Below, one piece after another: positions 56,396-64,000 of a stretch of DNA of 64,000 nt. Source of the DNA: Thermobispora bispora DSM 43833. GTDB taxonomy: Bacteria; Actinomycetota; Actinomycetes; Streptosporangiales; Streptosporangiaceae. The stretch covers positions 3,224,001 through 3,288,000 of the forward strand of contig NC_014165.1 of the NCBI RefSeq assembly GCF_000092645.1, in the 5' to 3' direction. The position numbers were made by a program, and so were the translations under genes. The notes below the pieces were generated by a model. It saw nothing but the letters and a program-made list of their open reading frames with translations. It was not told the origin of the DNA and did not search any database. Positions within the stretch are counted from its first letter, which is position 1; every line of letters starts with the position of its first letter.

Positions 56396-56964
56396 TCGCT
56401 CGCGGCTGTTGTGTTCCGCTCGCTGCCTCGAAAGGATAGCCCAGATCGGCCGGACCACCAAAACGAAAGCCCGCCGATCCGGCCATCGGATCGCGAATCG
56501 CCGCCTCCGCGGACGCCCGGACGGACGAAACCGCAGGTCAAAGGGTGTCTCCTCCTCCCACCGGGTCCCTCGCGCCCAGACCGCGCAGAACGCCTGAGCC
56601 GGGATCCGCGTCTTCCTTCCCACCACCCCGGTCCTCGGCGCCCGTGCCCGCCCGTTGCGGCCTCCCGGGCGCCTCGGCGCCCCGAGACCCCGCGGGCCGG
56701 GCGCGACCCGGCGGCCCGGCCCGCGCCGTACCGCGCGCCCCTCGCGCGGGCCGTATCACGCGCCCATTGCGCGGGCCGTACCGTGGGGCCCGCGCCGCGG
56801 AGCGGGCCGGGAGAGGCCGGCGCCGCGCGAGCCGTACCGCCGGCGGAGACATCCGGCCTCCGGGTCGATGCCCGGCCCGGCGCTCCCGCGGGGCATCCCG
56901 GAAGCGCACGCACGCCGGTCGCCGGCCGGCGGTCGCCTGAGGCGCGAGAGCCGTACCGGGAGGC
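56396..56964. other. 570-bp gap between tRNAs and gltX, no gene seen
   Basis: The tRNA promoter must lie near 56396-56450, where GC content drops. The rest is GC-rich with repeats of GCGCGGGCCGTA (near 56744, 56771) and no coding sense. Confidence 0.5.
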
Positions 56965-58332
56965 TCAGGCGGAGAGCTTGGCGAGCGCGGCGCGCACCCG
57001 GGCGAGGGAGCGCTCCCGGCCGAGCACCTCGATCGACTCGAACAGCGGCAGGCCGACGGTCCGGCCGGTGACCGCCACCCGCACCGGCGCCTGCGCCTTG
57101 GCGAGCTTGAGCCCGTGGGCCGCGCCCACCTCCTCCAGCGCCGTCTTGAGCGCCTCCGGCGTCCACTCCACCGACTCCAGCCGCTCGGCGTACTCGGCGA
57201 GGATCTCGGCCGCGCCGGGCTTCATCGCCTTGTCCCAGGAGGCCTGGTCGAAGACCGGCTCGTCGAGGAAGAGGAAGTCGACGTAGTCCCGGATCTCGGA
57301 GAGCACGGAGATCCGGGTCTGCGCCAGCGGGGCGACCCGGGCGAACACCTTCCGGTCCCAGGAGGGGTCCAGGTACGGCTCGCAACGGGCGGCGAAGTCC
57401 TCCGGCGAGAGGGCCCGGATGTACTCCCCGTTGAACGCGCGGAGCTTCTTCTCGTCGAAGAACGCCGGCGACGGGTTGACGTCCTCCAGCCGGAAGCACT
57501 GCACCATCTCCGGCCACGGCATGATCTCCCGATCGCCGCCCGGCCCCCAGCCGAGGAGCATGAGGTAGTTGACCATCGCCTCGGGCAGGTAGCCCTCCTC
57601 GCGGTAGGACTCGAGCGCGACCTTGTCCCGCCGCTTGGAGAGCTTCTGCCGCTTCTCGTTGACGATCACGGGGACGTGCGCCCACACCGGGGGCCGCGCG
57701 CCGAGCGCCTCCCACAGGAGCTGCTGCTTGGGCGTGTTCGACAGGTGCTCCTCGGCCCGGATCACGTGGGTGATCCGCATCTCCATGTCGTCGACGACGT
57801 TGGCGAGGATGAACAGCGGCGAGCCGTCCCCGCGCACGATGACGAAGTCCTCCATCGCCGCGTTGGGGAACTCCACCCGGCCCCGGACCACGTCGTCCAC
57901 GACGGTGACCCCGTCGTCCGGGGTGCGGAACCGGATCGCGCCCTCGGTCAGGCCCCGGTCCCGGCAGTACCCGTCGTACCCCTGGTACTCGGAGCCGGTC
58001 CTGGCCTTCACGTCGTCCCTGGTGCAGGTGCAGTAGTAGGCCTTGCCCTCGCTGAGCAGGCGCTGGGCCGCCTCGCGGTGGAGCTTCTCGTACGAGGACT
58101 GGAAGTACGGCCCCTCGAAGTGCGGCGACTCCTTGCTGATGCCCAGCCAGGCGAGGGCCGAGATGATGCCCTCGGTCCACTCCGGCCGGTTGCGCGACTG
58201 GTCGGTGTCCTCGATGCGGAGGACGAAGGTGCCGCCGTGCCGCAGGGCGAAGGCCCAGTTGTACAAGGCTGAGCGGGCACCACCGACGTGGAACATGCCG
58301 GTGGGCGAGGGGGCGAAACGCACCCTAATCAC
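56965..58332 (-). CDS. gltX: glutamyl-tRNA synthetase
   Basis: 455 residues. Class I synthetase: HIGH-like motif in [18 protein letters not shown] (HVGG), and KLSKR (KMSKS) in [18 protein letters not shown] 58332 overlaps the FAH-family gene by 8 bp. Adjacent to its tRNA-Glu genes. Probably also charges tRNA-Gln in this organism (inference). Confidence 0.97.
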   Translation of the reverse strand: MIRVRFAPSPTGMFHVGGARSALYNWAFALRHGGTFVLRIEDTDQSRNRPEWTEGIISALAWLGISKESPHFEGPYFQSSYEKLHREAAQRLLSEGKAYYCTCTRDDVKARTGSEYQGYDGYCRDRGLTEGAIRFRTPDDGVTVVDDVVRGRVEFPNAAMEDFVIVRGDGSPLFILANVVDDMEMRITHVIRAEEHLSNTPKQQLLWEALGARPPVWAHVPVIVNEKRQKLSKRRDKVALESYREEGYLPEAMVNYLMLLGWGPGGDREIMPWPEMVQCFRLEDVNPSPAFFDEKKLRAFNGEYIRALSPEDFAARCEPYLDPSWDRKVFARVAPLAQTRISVLSEIRDYVDFLFLDEPVFDQASWDKAMKPGAAEILAEYAERLESVEWTPEALKTALEEVGAAHGLKLAKAQAPVRVAVTGRTVGLPLFESIEVLGRERSLARVRAALAKLSA

Positions 58333-59101
58333 GTGTGATCACCCGGTTAGTGAGAGTTCCGATTCCTTCGATGCTGACGCTCACCTCGTCGCCCACGGCC
58401 ATCGGGCCGACCCCGGCGGGCGTCCCGGTCAGGATGACGTCGCCGGGCAGCAAGGTCATCACCGAGCTCACGAACTCGATGAGCGCGGGAACGTCGTGGA
58501 TGAGCTGCGCGGTGCGCGCGCTCTGCTTGACCTCGCCGTTGAGCGTCGTGGTGATCGCGATGTCGGACGGGTCGAGCTGGGTCTCGATCCACGGGCCGAG
58601 CGGGCAGAACGTGTCGAACCCCTTGGCCCGGCCCCATTGATCGTCCTTCGCCTGCAGGTCGCGGGCGGTCACGTCGTTGGCGCAGGTGTATCCGAAGACC
58701 ACCTCGGCGGCGCGGTGCCGTGGCACCTCACGGCAGAGCCGCCCGATCACGACGGCGAGCTCGCCCTCGTAGTCGACCCGTTCCGAGAGCTTCTGCGGGT
58801 AGACGATGCCGTCCCCGGGGCCGATCACCGCGGTGCTCGGCTTGAGGAAGAGGATCGGCTCCTCCGGCGGCTCGCTCCCCATCTCCCGTGCGTGCTCGGC
58901 GTAGTTCTTCCCCACTGCGACGATCTTGGTGGGGAGGATCGGGGCGAGCAGCCGGACGTCCGCGAGCGGGTAGCGCTTGCCGGTGAACTCGACCCCGCGG
59001 AAGGGGTGACCGGCGATCTCGGCGATGACCTCGCGCTCGTCCTCCTGCTCCACGGCCCCGAACGCGACGGCGTCACCCTTGGAAAACCTCGCGATACGCA
59101 C
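58325..59101 (-). CDS. fumarylacetoacetate hydrolase family protein
   Basis: 258 residues. FAH-fold: [41 protein letters not shown] (metal Glu/Asp), [15 protein letters not shown] and [14 protein letters not shown]. Hydrolase/isomerase/decarboxylase of 2-oxo-acids such as acylpyruvate or homoprotocatechuate intermediates. GTG 59101. Its end overlaps the gltX start by 8 bp, so both are co-transcribed, a conserved actinobacterial pair. Confidence 0.94.
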   Translation of the reverse strand: MRIARFSKGDAVAFGAVEQEDEREVIAEIAGHPFRGVEFTGKRYPLADVRLLAPILPTKIVAVGKNYAEHAREMGSEPPEEPILFLKPSTAVIGPGDGIVYPQKLSERVDYEGELAVVIGRLCREVPRHRAAEVVFGYTCANDVTARDLQAKDDQWGRAKGFDTFCPLGPWIETQLDPSDIAITTTLNGEVKQSARTAQLIHDVPALIEFVSSVMTLLPGDVILTGTPAGVGPMAVGDEVSVSIEGIGTLTNRVITRD

Positions 59102-59251
59102 GTCATGAGCCTAGTGCCGCCGCCGGGGAGCGACGGCCGGGACGCACGCGCGTATCCACAGGTCCGGCCACCATCCCGGGGACCTGGCGGGCGTGACCAT
59201 AAGCTGGCCGTGGGAAGGGACGCCTGGAGAGGCGAGTCGAAGGAGCCGCAC

Positions 59252-59596
59252 GTGTCGGTTGTGAAGATCAACGTGCTCACCGTGCCGAAGGAGCGGCGCG
59301 AGGAACTGGAGAAGCGCTTCGCCAACCGGGCCGGGATGGTCGAGTCGTCCGACGGGTTCGAGTGGTTCGAGCTGCTCCGGCCGGTGGAGGGCACCGATCG
59401 GTACCTCGTCTACACCCGCTGGCGCAGCGAGGAGGACTACCAGCGGTGGACGCAGAGCGAGGCGTTCCAGGCGGGCCACGCCCAGACGGCCGAGCAGGGC
59501 GCGGGCCACGGCCACGGGCACGGGCCGGCCGCCGTCGCCGCCGAGCTCTGGTCGTTCGAGGTCGTCGAGTCCGCCGGGCCGAAGCAGCAGTCCTGA
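59252..59596 (+). CDS. MhuD/IsdG-type haem-degrading monooxygenase
   Basis: 114 residues. VVKINVLTVP, LEKRFANRAGMVESSDGFEWFELLRP (split by conserved gaps) and YLVYTRWRSEEDYQRW follow mycobacterial MhuD closely; Asn7 and Trp66 match its haem-pocket residues and His76 is near its haem ligand His75. A GHGHGHG insert at about 86-92 is extra. MhuD turns haem into mycobilin and iron, so this gene probably serves iron recovery; other ABM-domain roles are possible. GTG 59252 with AAGGAG 7 bp upstream. Stands alone. Confidence 0.88.
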   Translation: MSVVKINVLTVPKERREELEKRFANRAGMVESSDGFEWFELLRPVEGTDRYLVYTRWRSEEDYQRWTQSEAFQAGHAQTAEQGAGHGHGHGPAAVAAELWSFEVVESAGPKQQS

Positions 59597-59962
59597 CCGG
59601 GTGGTGGGCCGGGCGGCGGCCCGGACCGGGCGGCCCCGCGCGCAGTCCTGCGTGTGCAGGATCCGGCCGCCGCCGGCCTGCGTCACCGGGGAATCCCGGC
59701 ACGCCTCAGCAGGTCCTGCCGTGCATCCGAGCCGGCCCTGCCGGCACGCTCCACCGGCCTCGCCGCCAGAGGCGACACGCGAGACCTACCGCATGCGTGA
59801 CTGACCCCGGCGCCCCTGAGGCGGCCCGCCGCGCCATCCGAGCCGGCCCTGCCGGCAGGCCGGAACTCGGCCTGGGCACGTGAGTGACCAGAGTGATTTG
59901 ACCGAACCATTGTGATTCGGCAGCATGGTCCGGCCCCTGAGCGCTTCGGAAGGGAGCCGGGC
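59597..59962. repeat. gap with 23-bp direct repeat and a promoter-like dyad
   Basis: 366 bp without a gene. CATCCGAGCCGGCCCTGCCGG (extended by CA) is repeated exactly at 59724-59746 and 59835-59857, 111 bp apart. Nearer the next gene CCGAA-N9-TTCGG (59902-59920) lies in a low-GC stretch and may be an operator/promoter. Confidence 0.65.
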
Positions 59963-61477
59963 GTGCGCAGATCGGTTCGCTCTCTCGGCCTCCTCGCCGC
60001 CCTCCTGCCGGTGCTCTGGACCGGTGCACCGGCGCAGGCGCAGACCACCGCGGTCAAGCAGACCGCCGAATGCCAGGGCGACTGGCTCCCCGCCACGCCC
60101 ACGTCGGCGGAGATCATGAGCGGGAAGCTCTCCCTGCTCGGCCTCCCCGCCGTCCCGGTGGGCAAGGACGTCAACTGGCGGATGGACCCGTACCGGAACC
60201 GGTCCTGGCAGATGGTGTTCCACTCGCTGCGCTGGATGGCGCGGCTGGTCGCCGACTACGAGACCACCGGCGAGACCGCCTACCTCAAGCGGGCCATCGA
60301 GATCGCCAAGGACTGGGTGGCCGACAACCCCTACGGCGGGCGGAACACGTCGAAGTACGCCTGGGACGAGCACCCGATCGCGCTCCGCGCCCCGGCCTTG
60401 GTCTGCCTCAGCCGGCACCACTCCGCCTCGTGGCTGACCAAGACGCTCGCCCGGCACGCCAAGCTGCTCGCCGATCCGCGCAACTACGAGGCAGGGCACA
60501 ACCACGGCCTCGACCAGGACATCGGCCTGCTCCGGATCGGCTGCCGCTACCGCAACACCTCATGGCAGCGGCTCGCCGTCCGCCGCATGGTGCGCTCGAT
60601 GAAGCTCGACATCGACTCCCAGGGCGCCCTGCTTGGTGCCGATCGGGGACGGCGCGGCCGACGTGCAGGCACCCCGGCTCCCCCGCCCGGCCTCGAAGGT
60701 CCAGGTGTACCGGGCCGGTTACGTCTTCGGCCGCACCGAGTGGGACGACCGGGACTCCGCCTTCTACTCGATCTGGTTCGCCCGGGGCGCAAGTTCCACG
60801 GGCACGACGACCACCTGAGCGTCACCTACTACGCCCAGGGCCGGTCCATCCTCACCGAGGCGGGCTTCCACTCCTACGAGAACAGCGCGTACCGGAAGTG
60901 GACGATCAGCCCGGAGGCCCACAACGTGCCGATCGTCGTGGGCAAGCGGTTCCGCCCTAAGGCGCGGACCTCCCTCGTGGGGAAGTCGATCCGCGCCGAC
61001 CGGCAGTCGTTCACCCTCACCGACAAGGCGTACGGGGTCCGCCGGACCCGGTCGGTGCTGGTCAACCACGGTGACGACCTGCTCGCCGTGCTCGACACGG
61101 CGGGCGGCGACCTGCGCAACCTGTGGCACTTCGACCCCGGGCTGAAGGTCGCCTCCTCCTCGGGCGGGAAGGTGGTGGTCACCGACGGCGACTGGCGCGC
61201 CACCCTGGTGCAGCTCGCCATGCCGTCCTGCAAGCCGATCACCGGGCAGCGGGTGGTGATCGGCCAGAGCCGGCCCATCCAGGGCTGGGTCTCCCCCTCC
61301 TACCTGAAGAAGGTCCCCGCGCCGGTGGTGATCTCGCCGGCCGCCCGGTCCCTGCTCACGATCCTCGTGCCGGGAACCGGCGACCCGGAGGTCACCTGCG
61401 CCAAGGGCAAGGTGACGGTGCAGACGCCCGGCGGCGCGGTCACCCTGCGGGTCGGCTCCTCCGGCACCCTGGCCTAG
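59963..61477 (+). pseudogene. secreted heparinase II/III-like polysaccharide lyase, damaged
   Basis: GTG 59963 with GGAAGGGAG; signal peptide about 1-28; helical toroid (SWQMVFHSLRWMARLVADYE, NHGLDQDIGLLRIGCR) and C-terminal beta domain (KFHGHDDHLSVTYYAQG, ILTEAGFHSYEN) as in PL12/PL15/PL21-type lyases. Between about 60635 and 60787 the frame is wrong: the proper text (VPIGDGAADVQ..., YVFGRTEWDDRDSAFYSIWF) is in the +1 frame. It returns at a G4 run (60784-60787) if one G is missing, and before VPIGDGA about 40-80 residues of the helical domain seem deleted. The open frame continues without stops, so a protein of about 504 residues would be made with a scrambled middle. Likely inactive. Confidence 0.78.
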
Positions 61478-61496
61478 GCGGTACGGCCCGCCAGGG

Positions 61497-63077
61497 TCAG
61501 GGTGCGGTGCGCCCGGCGCGGAGCAGGCCGTAGGTGACCGCCTGCTCGAGGGCCTGCCAGGACGCCTCGATGATGTTCTCGTCGACGCCGACCGTGGACC
61601 ACTCGCCGTCGGTGTCGCTCGACGTGATCAGCACGCGGGTCACCGCGCCCGTGCCGTGGCTGCCCTCGAGGATCCGGACCTTGTAGTCGATCAGCTCGAC
61701 CGCGGCGAGCTCGGGGTAGAGCCGCTCGAGCGCGACCCGGACCGCCTTGTCGAGCGCGTTCACCGGGCCGTTGCCCTCGCCGGTCGCGATGATCCGCTCG
61801 CCCTTGGCGTTCAGCTTCACGGTGGCCTCGCTCACCACCTCGCCGTCCGGGCGGCGCTCCACGATCACCCGCCACGACTCGACCGTGAAGTAGCGGGGCC
61901 GCAGCTCACCGACGGTGTCCCGGAGCAGCAGCTCGAACGACGCGTCCGCGGCCTCGAAGGTGTACCCCTGGGCCTCCAGCTCCTTCACACGTTCCACGAG
62001 CGCAGTGGACTGCTCGCGGGTGAGCTCGTAGCCGAGGGCGCGGCCCTTCAGCTCGACCGAGGCCCGGCCGGCCATGTCCGAGACGAGCATCCGCATGTCG
62101 TTGCCGACCAGGGCGGGGTCGATGTGCTGGTAGAGCATCGGGTCCACCTTGATCGCCGACGCGTGCAGGCCGGCCTTGTGCGCGAAGGCGGACACCCCGA
62201 CGTACGGCTGGTGGGAGTTGGGGGTGACGTTGGTGATCTCACTGATCGCGTGGGCGATGTGGGTGAGCTCGCGGAGCGACTCCGGCGGCACGAGGTCGTA
62301 GCCGCGCTTGAGCTGCAGGTTGGCCACGACCGTGAAGAGGTTGGCGTTGCCGGAGCGCTCGCCGTACCCGTTGGCGCAGCCCTGCACGTGGGTGGCCCCG
62401 GCCTTGACCGCGGCGAGGGTGTTCGCCACCGCGCACCCGCTGTCGTCGTGGCAGTGGATGCCGATCCGGGCGCCGGTGGCGGTGACGGCCTCGTGCACCA
62501 CATCGGCGAGCTCGTCGGGGAGCATGCCGCCGTTGGTGTCGCAGAGGGCGACCACGTCGGCGCCCGCCTCGGCCGCGGTGCGGATCACCTCCAGGGCGTA
62601 CGCGGGATTGGACCGGTAGCCGTCGAAGAAGTGCTCGGCGTCGAGGAAGACCCGCCGGCCCTCGGCGCGCAGGTGGGAGACGGTGTCCCGGATCATCTCG
62701 AGGTTCTCCTCGAGCGTGGTGCGGAGGGCGAGCTCCACGTGCCGGTCGTGGCTCTTCGCGACCAGCGTCACCACCGGCGCCTCGGACTCGCGCAGCGCGG
62801 CCACCAGCGGGTCGTCCGCGGCCTTCATCCCCGGCCGGCGGGTCGAGCCGAACGCGGCGAGCTGCGCGTGCTTCAGGTCGAGCTCGGTGCGGGCACGCCG
62901 GAAGAACTCGGTGTCCTTGGGGTTGGCGCCCGGCCAGCCGCCCTCGATGAAGCCGACGCCGAGCCGGTCCAGGTAGCGGGCGATGGCGAGCTTGTCGGCG
63001 ACGGTCAGATTGAGCCCTTCTTGCTGAGCGCCGTCGCGCAGCGTCGTGTCATACACGTGGAACCTGTCGTCAGCCAT
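61497..63077 (-). CDS. cimA: citramalate synthase
   Basis: 526 residues, citramalate synthase rather than isopropylmalate synthase by its length and its motifs: [39 protein letters not shown] and [15 protein letters not shown], with the LeuA-dimer regulatory domain at about 400-526. Condenses pyruvate and acetyl-CoA towards isoleucine. ATG 63077. Preceded by a leader peptide and terminator, so likely attenuated by leucine/isoleucine tRNA charging. Confidence 0.95.
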   Translation of the reverse strand: MADDRFHVYDTTLRDGAQQEGLNLTVADKLAIARYLDRLGVGFIEGGWPGANPKDTEFFRRARTELDLKHAQLAAFGSTRRPGMKAADDPLVAALRESEAPVVTLVAKSHDRHVELALRTTLEENLEMIRDTVSHLRAEGRRVFLDAEHFFDGYRSNPAYALEVIRTAAEAGADVVALCDTNGGMLPDELADVVHEAVTATGARIGIHCHDDSGCAVANTLAAVKAGATHVQGCANGYGERSGNANLFTVVANLQLKRGYDLVPPESLRELTHIAHAISEITNVTPNSHQPYVGVSAFAHKAGLHASAIKVDPMLYQHIDPALVGNDMRMLVSDMAGRASVELKGRALGYELTREQSTALVERVKELEAQGYTFEAADASFELLLRDTVGELRPRYFTVESWRVIVERRPDGEVVSEATVKLNAKGERIIATGEGNGPVNALDKAVRVALERLYPELAAVELIDYKVRILEGSHGTGAVTRVLITSSDTDGEWSTVGVDENIIEASWQALEQAVTYGLLRAGRTAP

Positions 63078-63130
63078 CTTCCCGATCTCCTTAAGGTCTC
63101 GACACGCCGCCGCGCTCTGCCCAAACAAAA

Positions 63131-63156
63131 AGACCCCTCACGGACGTGAGAGGTCT
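63131..63156 (-). terminator. cimA attenuator terminator
   Basis: 11-bp arms (AGACCTCTCAC with GTGAGGGGTCT, one G-U pair) and loop GTCC, followed on the minus strand by TTTTTGTTT. It lies 54 bp before the cimA ATG. No gene other than the leader precedes it on this strand, so it is regulatory. Confidence 0.9.
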
Positions 63157-63191
63157 GCGCGCCGGCGTTGTCCCTTCTTCAGCCGGCGCGC
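63157..63191 (-). promoter_or_regulatory. leader hairpin of the cimA attenuator
   Basis: Perfect 10-bp arms (GCGCGCCGGC at 63191-63182 and complement at 63166-63157), the first inside the last leader codons, the second touching the terminator. Also GGTCTGC in the leader (63211-63205) can pair with GCAGACC (63158-63152), which overlaps the terminator arm: an antiterminator candidate. Confidence 0.75.
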
Positions 63192-63220
63192 CTGCCAATA
63201 ATCAGCAGACCGCAGGACAT
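63179..63220 (-). CDS. cimA leader peptide MSCGLLIIGRRAG
   Basis: 13 residues from ATG 63220 to TGA 63179, with consecutive Leu-Leu-Ile-Ile codons (CTG CTG ATT ATT). The tail IIGRRAG resembles LVLGKRVG of the actinobacterial ilvB leader peptides, which sense branched-chain amino acids. Ribosome site weak (GAGAAACC). ATT, rare in this GC-rich DNA, is used for both Ile. Ribosome stalling here would decide between the hairpins downstream. Confidence 0.8.
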   Translation of the reverse strand: MSCGLLIIGRRAG

Positions 63221-63332
63221 CGGTTTCTCAGTCTGCCACACGGGCTCCGCGCTTGGCACGTCGATCTGCGCGGCCGTACGGACGTGTCCCAGGTCAGCGG
63301 CCCGCTCACCCGCCGCGGCTAGGGTGAATGGC

Positions 63333-63983
63333 ATGAAATCAGCCGCGTTCCTGTCCCCGGCCCTGGCCGAGTACCTGGTCGCGCACGCGACCCCGCCCGA
63401 CGACCTGCTGCGCTCGCTCGCCGAGGAGACCCGGCGGCTGACCGGCGAGCAGGCGAGCCTGCAGATCTCCCCCGAGCAGGGGACGCTGCTCACCATGCTC
63501 GCCGGGCTCAGCGGGGCCAGGCTGGCCGTCGAGGTGGGCACCTTCACCGGGTACTCGTCGATCTGCATCGCCAGAGGGCTGCGCCTCATCGCCTGCGACG
63601 TGAGCGAGGAGTGGACCTCGGTCGCCCGCAGGTACTGGGAGCGGGCGGGCCTCACCGGCACGATCGAGCTCCGCCTGGGCCCGGCCGCCGAGACGCTGCG
63701 CGCCATGCCCGACGAGGAGGTCATCGACTTCGCCTTCATCGACGCGGACAAGGGCGGCTATCCGGTCTACTACGAGGAGCTGCTGCGGCGGCTGCGGCCC
63801 GGCGGCCTGATCGTGGCGGACAACACGCTGCAGGGCGGCCGGATCACCGATCCGGCCGCCGGGGGCACGGTCCCCGCCATGCGGGAGTTCAACGACCTCG
63901 TCATCCGGGATCCCCGCGTGACCAGCGTCCTGCTCCCCTTCGGCGACGGCCTCACCCTCATCCGGAAGAACGGCGGGTCGTAG
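63333..63983 (+). CDS. O-methyltransferase, class I SAM-dependent (caffeoyl-CoA OMT-like)
   Basis: 216 residues. SAM motif VEVGTFTGYSSICIARGL, IACDVSEEW, acidic metal residues in FIDADKGGYPVYYEELLRRL and DNTLQGG. Mg-dependent catechol-type OMT family; the substrate is unknown. ATG 63333 with AGGG upstream. Divergent from cimA; 113 bp separate its start from the leader peptide start. Confidence 0.93.
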   Translation: MKSAAFLSPALAEYLVAHATPPDDLLRSLAEETRRLTGEQASLQISPEQGTLLTMLAGLSGARLAVEVGTFTGYSSICIARGLRLIACDVSEEWTSVARRYWERAGLTGTIELRLGPAAETLRAMPDEEVIDFAFIDADKGGYPVYYEELLRRLRPGGLIVADNTLQGGRITDPAAGGTVPAMREFNDLVIRDPRVTSVLLPFGDGLTLIRKNGGS

Positions 63984-64000
63984 CGGCTCCCCGGTTCAGC

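Noticed and set aside
63157-63191. A classic 2:3 antiterminator in the cimA leader
   Set aside because: The second hairpin arm is not complementary to the terminator arm; only the shorter GGTCTGC/GCAGACC pairing is possible, so I do not claim a fixed mechanism.

Overview
The window is one contiguous piece of a very GC-rich (roughly 70 percent or more) actinobacterial chromosome. GTG starts are common, there is a zinc-type L28/L32 pair, an actinobacterial SigR-type sigma factor, a CofC (F420) gene and an NdgR-leuCD locus, and the genes from ftsY to gltX lie in the order known from Streptomyces and its relatives. The cellulose/xylan enzymes (GH1 beta-glucosidase, CE15 esterase with a CBM2) point to a Streptosporangiales plant-biomass degrader. 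A Thermobispora-like organism is my guess, not something the sequence proves.

Layout. 1-25 kb is an accessory stretch: an MDR oxidoreductase, a FhuF-like ferric reductase behind an iron box, a CynX-type MFS transporter, a benzoylformate decarboxylase coupled to a broken ABC-ATPase and divergent from an IclR regulator, an aldo/keto reductase, a TetR/GH1 pair, a secreted M15-like hydrolase, typA, a secreted Cu/Zn SOD, a polysaccharide deacetylase fused by overlap to a HerA-like ATPase, an XRE-cupin/EamA pair, a SigR-like sigma factor, and a glucuronoyl esterase whose CBM2 is cut off by a one-base frameshift. 25-46 kb is conserved core: ftsY, smc, acyP, mutM, rnc, rpmF, yceD, coaD, rsmD, recG on the minus strand, rpmB on the plus strand, then thiD, a membrane-anchored CBM2-like protein, thiL, a stand-alone Lrp ligand domain, a DUF3515 lipoprotein, ddl, gpsA, plsC, cofC. 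47-49.6 kb is an inserted DHA2 efflux pump with its TetR regulator and a cold-shock-like protein. 50-59 kb is core again: hup, leuD, leuC, ndgR, a 590-residue acidic protein, three tRNA genes (Gln-CTG and two identical Glu-CTC), gltX and a FAH-family gene. 59-64 kb has a MhuD-like haem-degrading protein, a damaged heparinase-like gene, cimA with a leader-peptide attenuator, and an O-methyltransferase.

How the genes work together. Branched-chain amino acid supply is controlled at two loci here: leuCD divergent from ndgR with dyads between them, and cimA behind a 13-residue leader peptide carrying Leu-Leu-Ile-Ile followed by a hairpin and a U-tract terminator. Iron is handled by an iron-box-controlled FhuF-like reductase and a MhuD-like enzyme. 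Three candidate sugar-responsive operators lie before bglB, the esterase and the aldo/keto reductase. Many intergenic gaps are filled by GC-rich minisatellites (20, 32 and 39 bp units). No CRISPR array, insertion sequence, prophage or integrated element was recognised.
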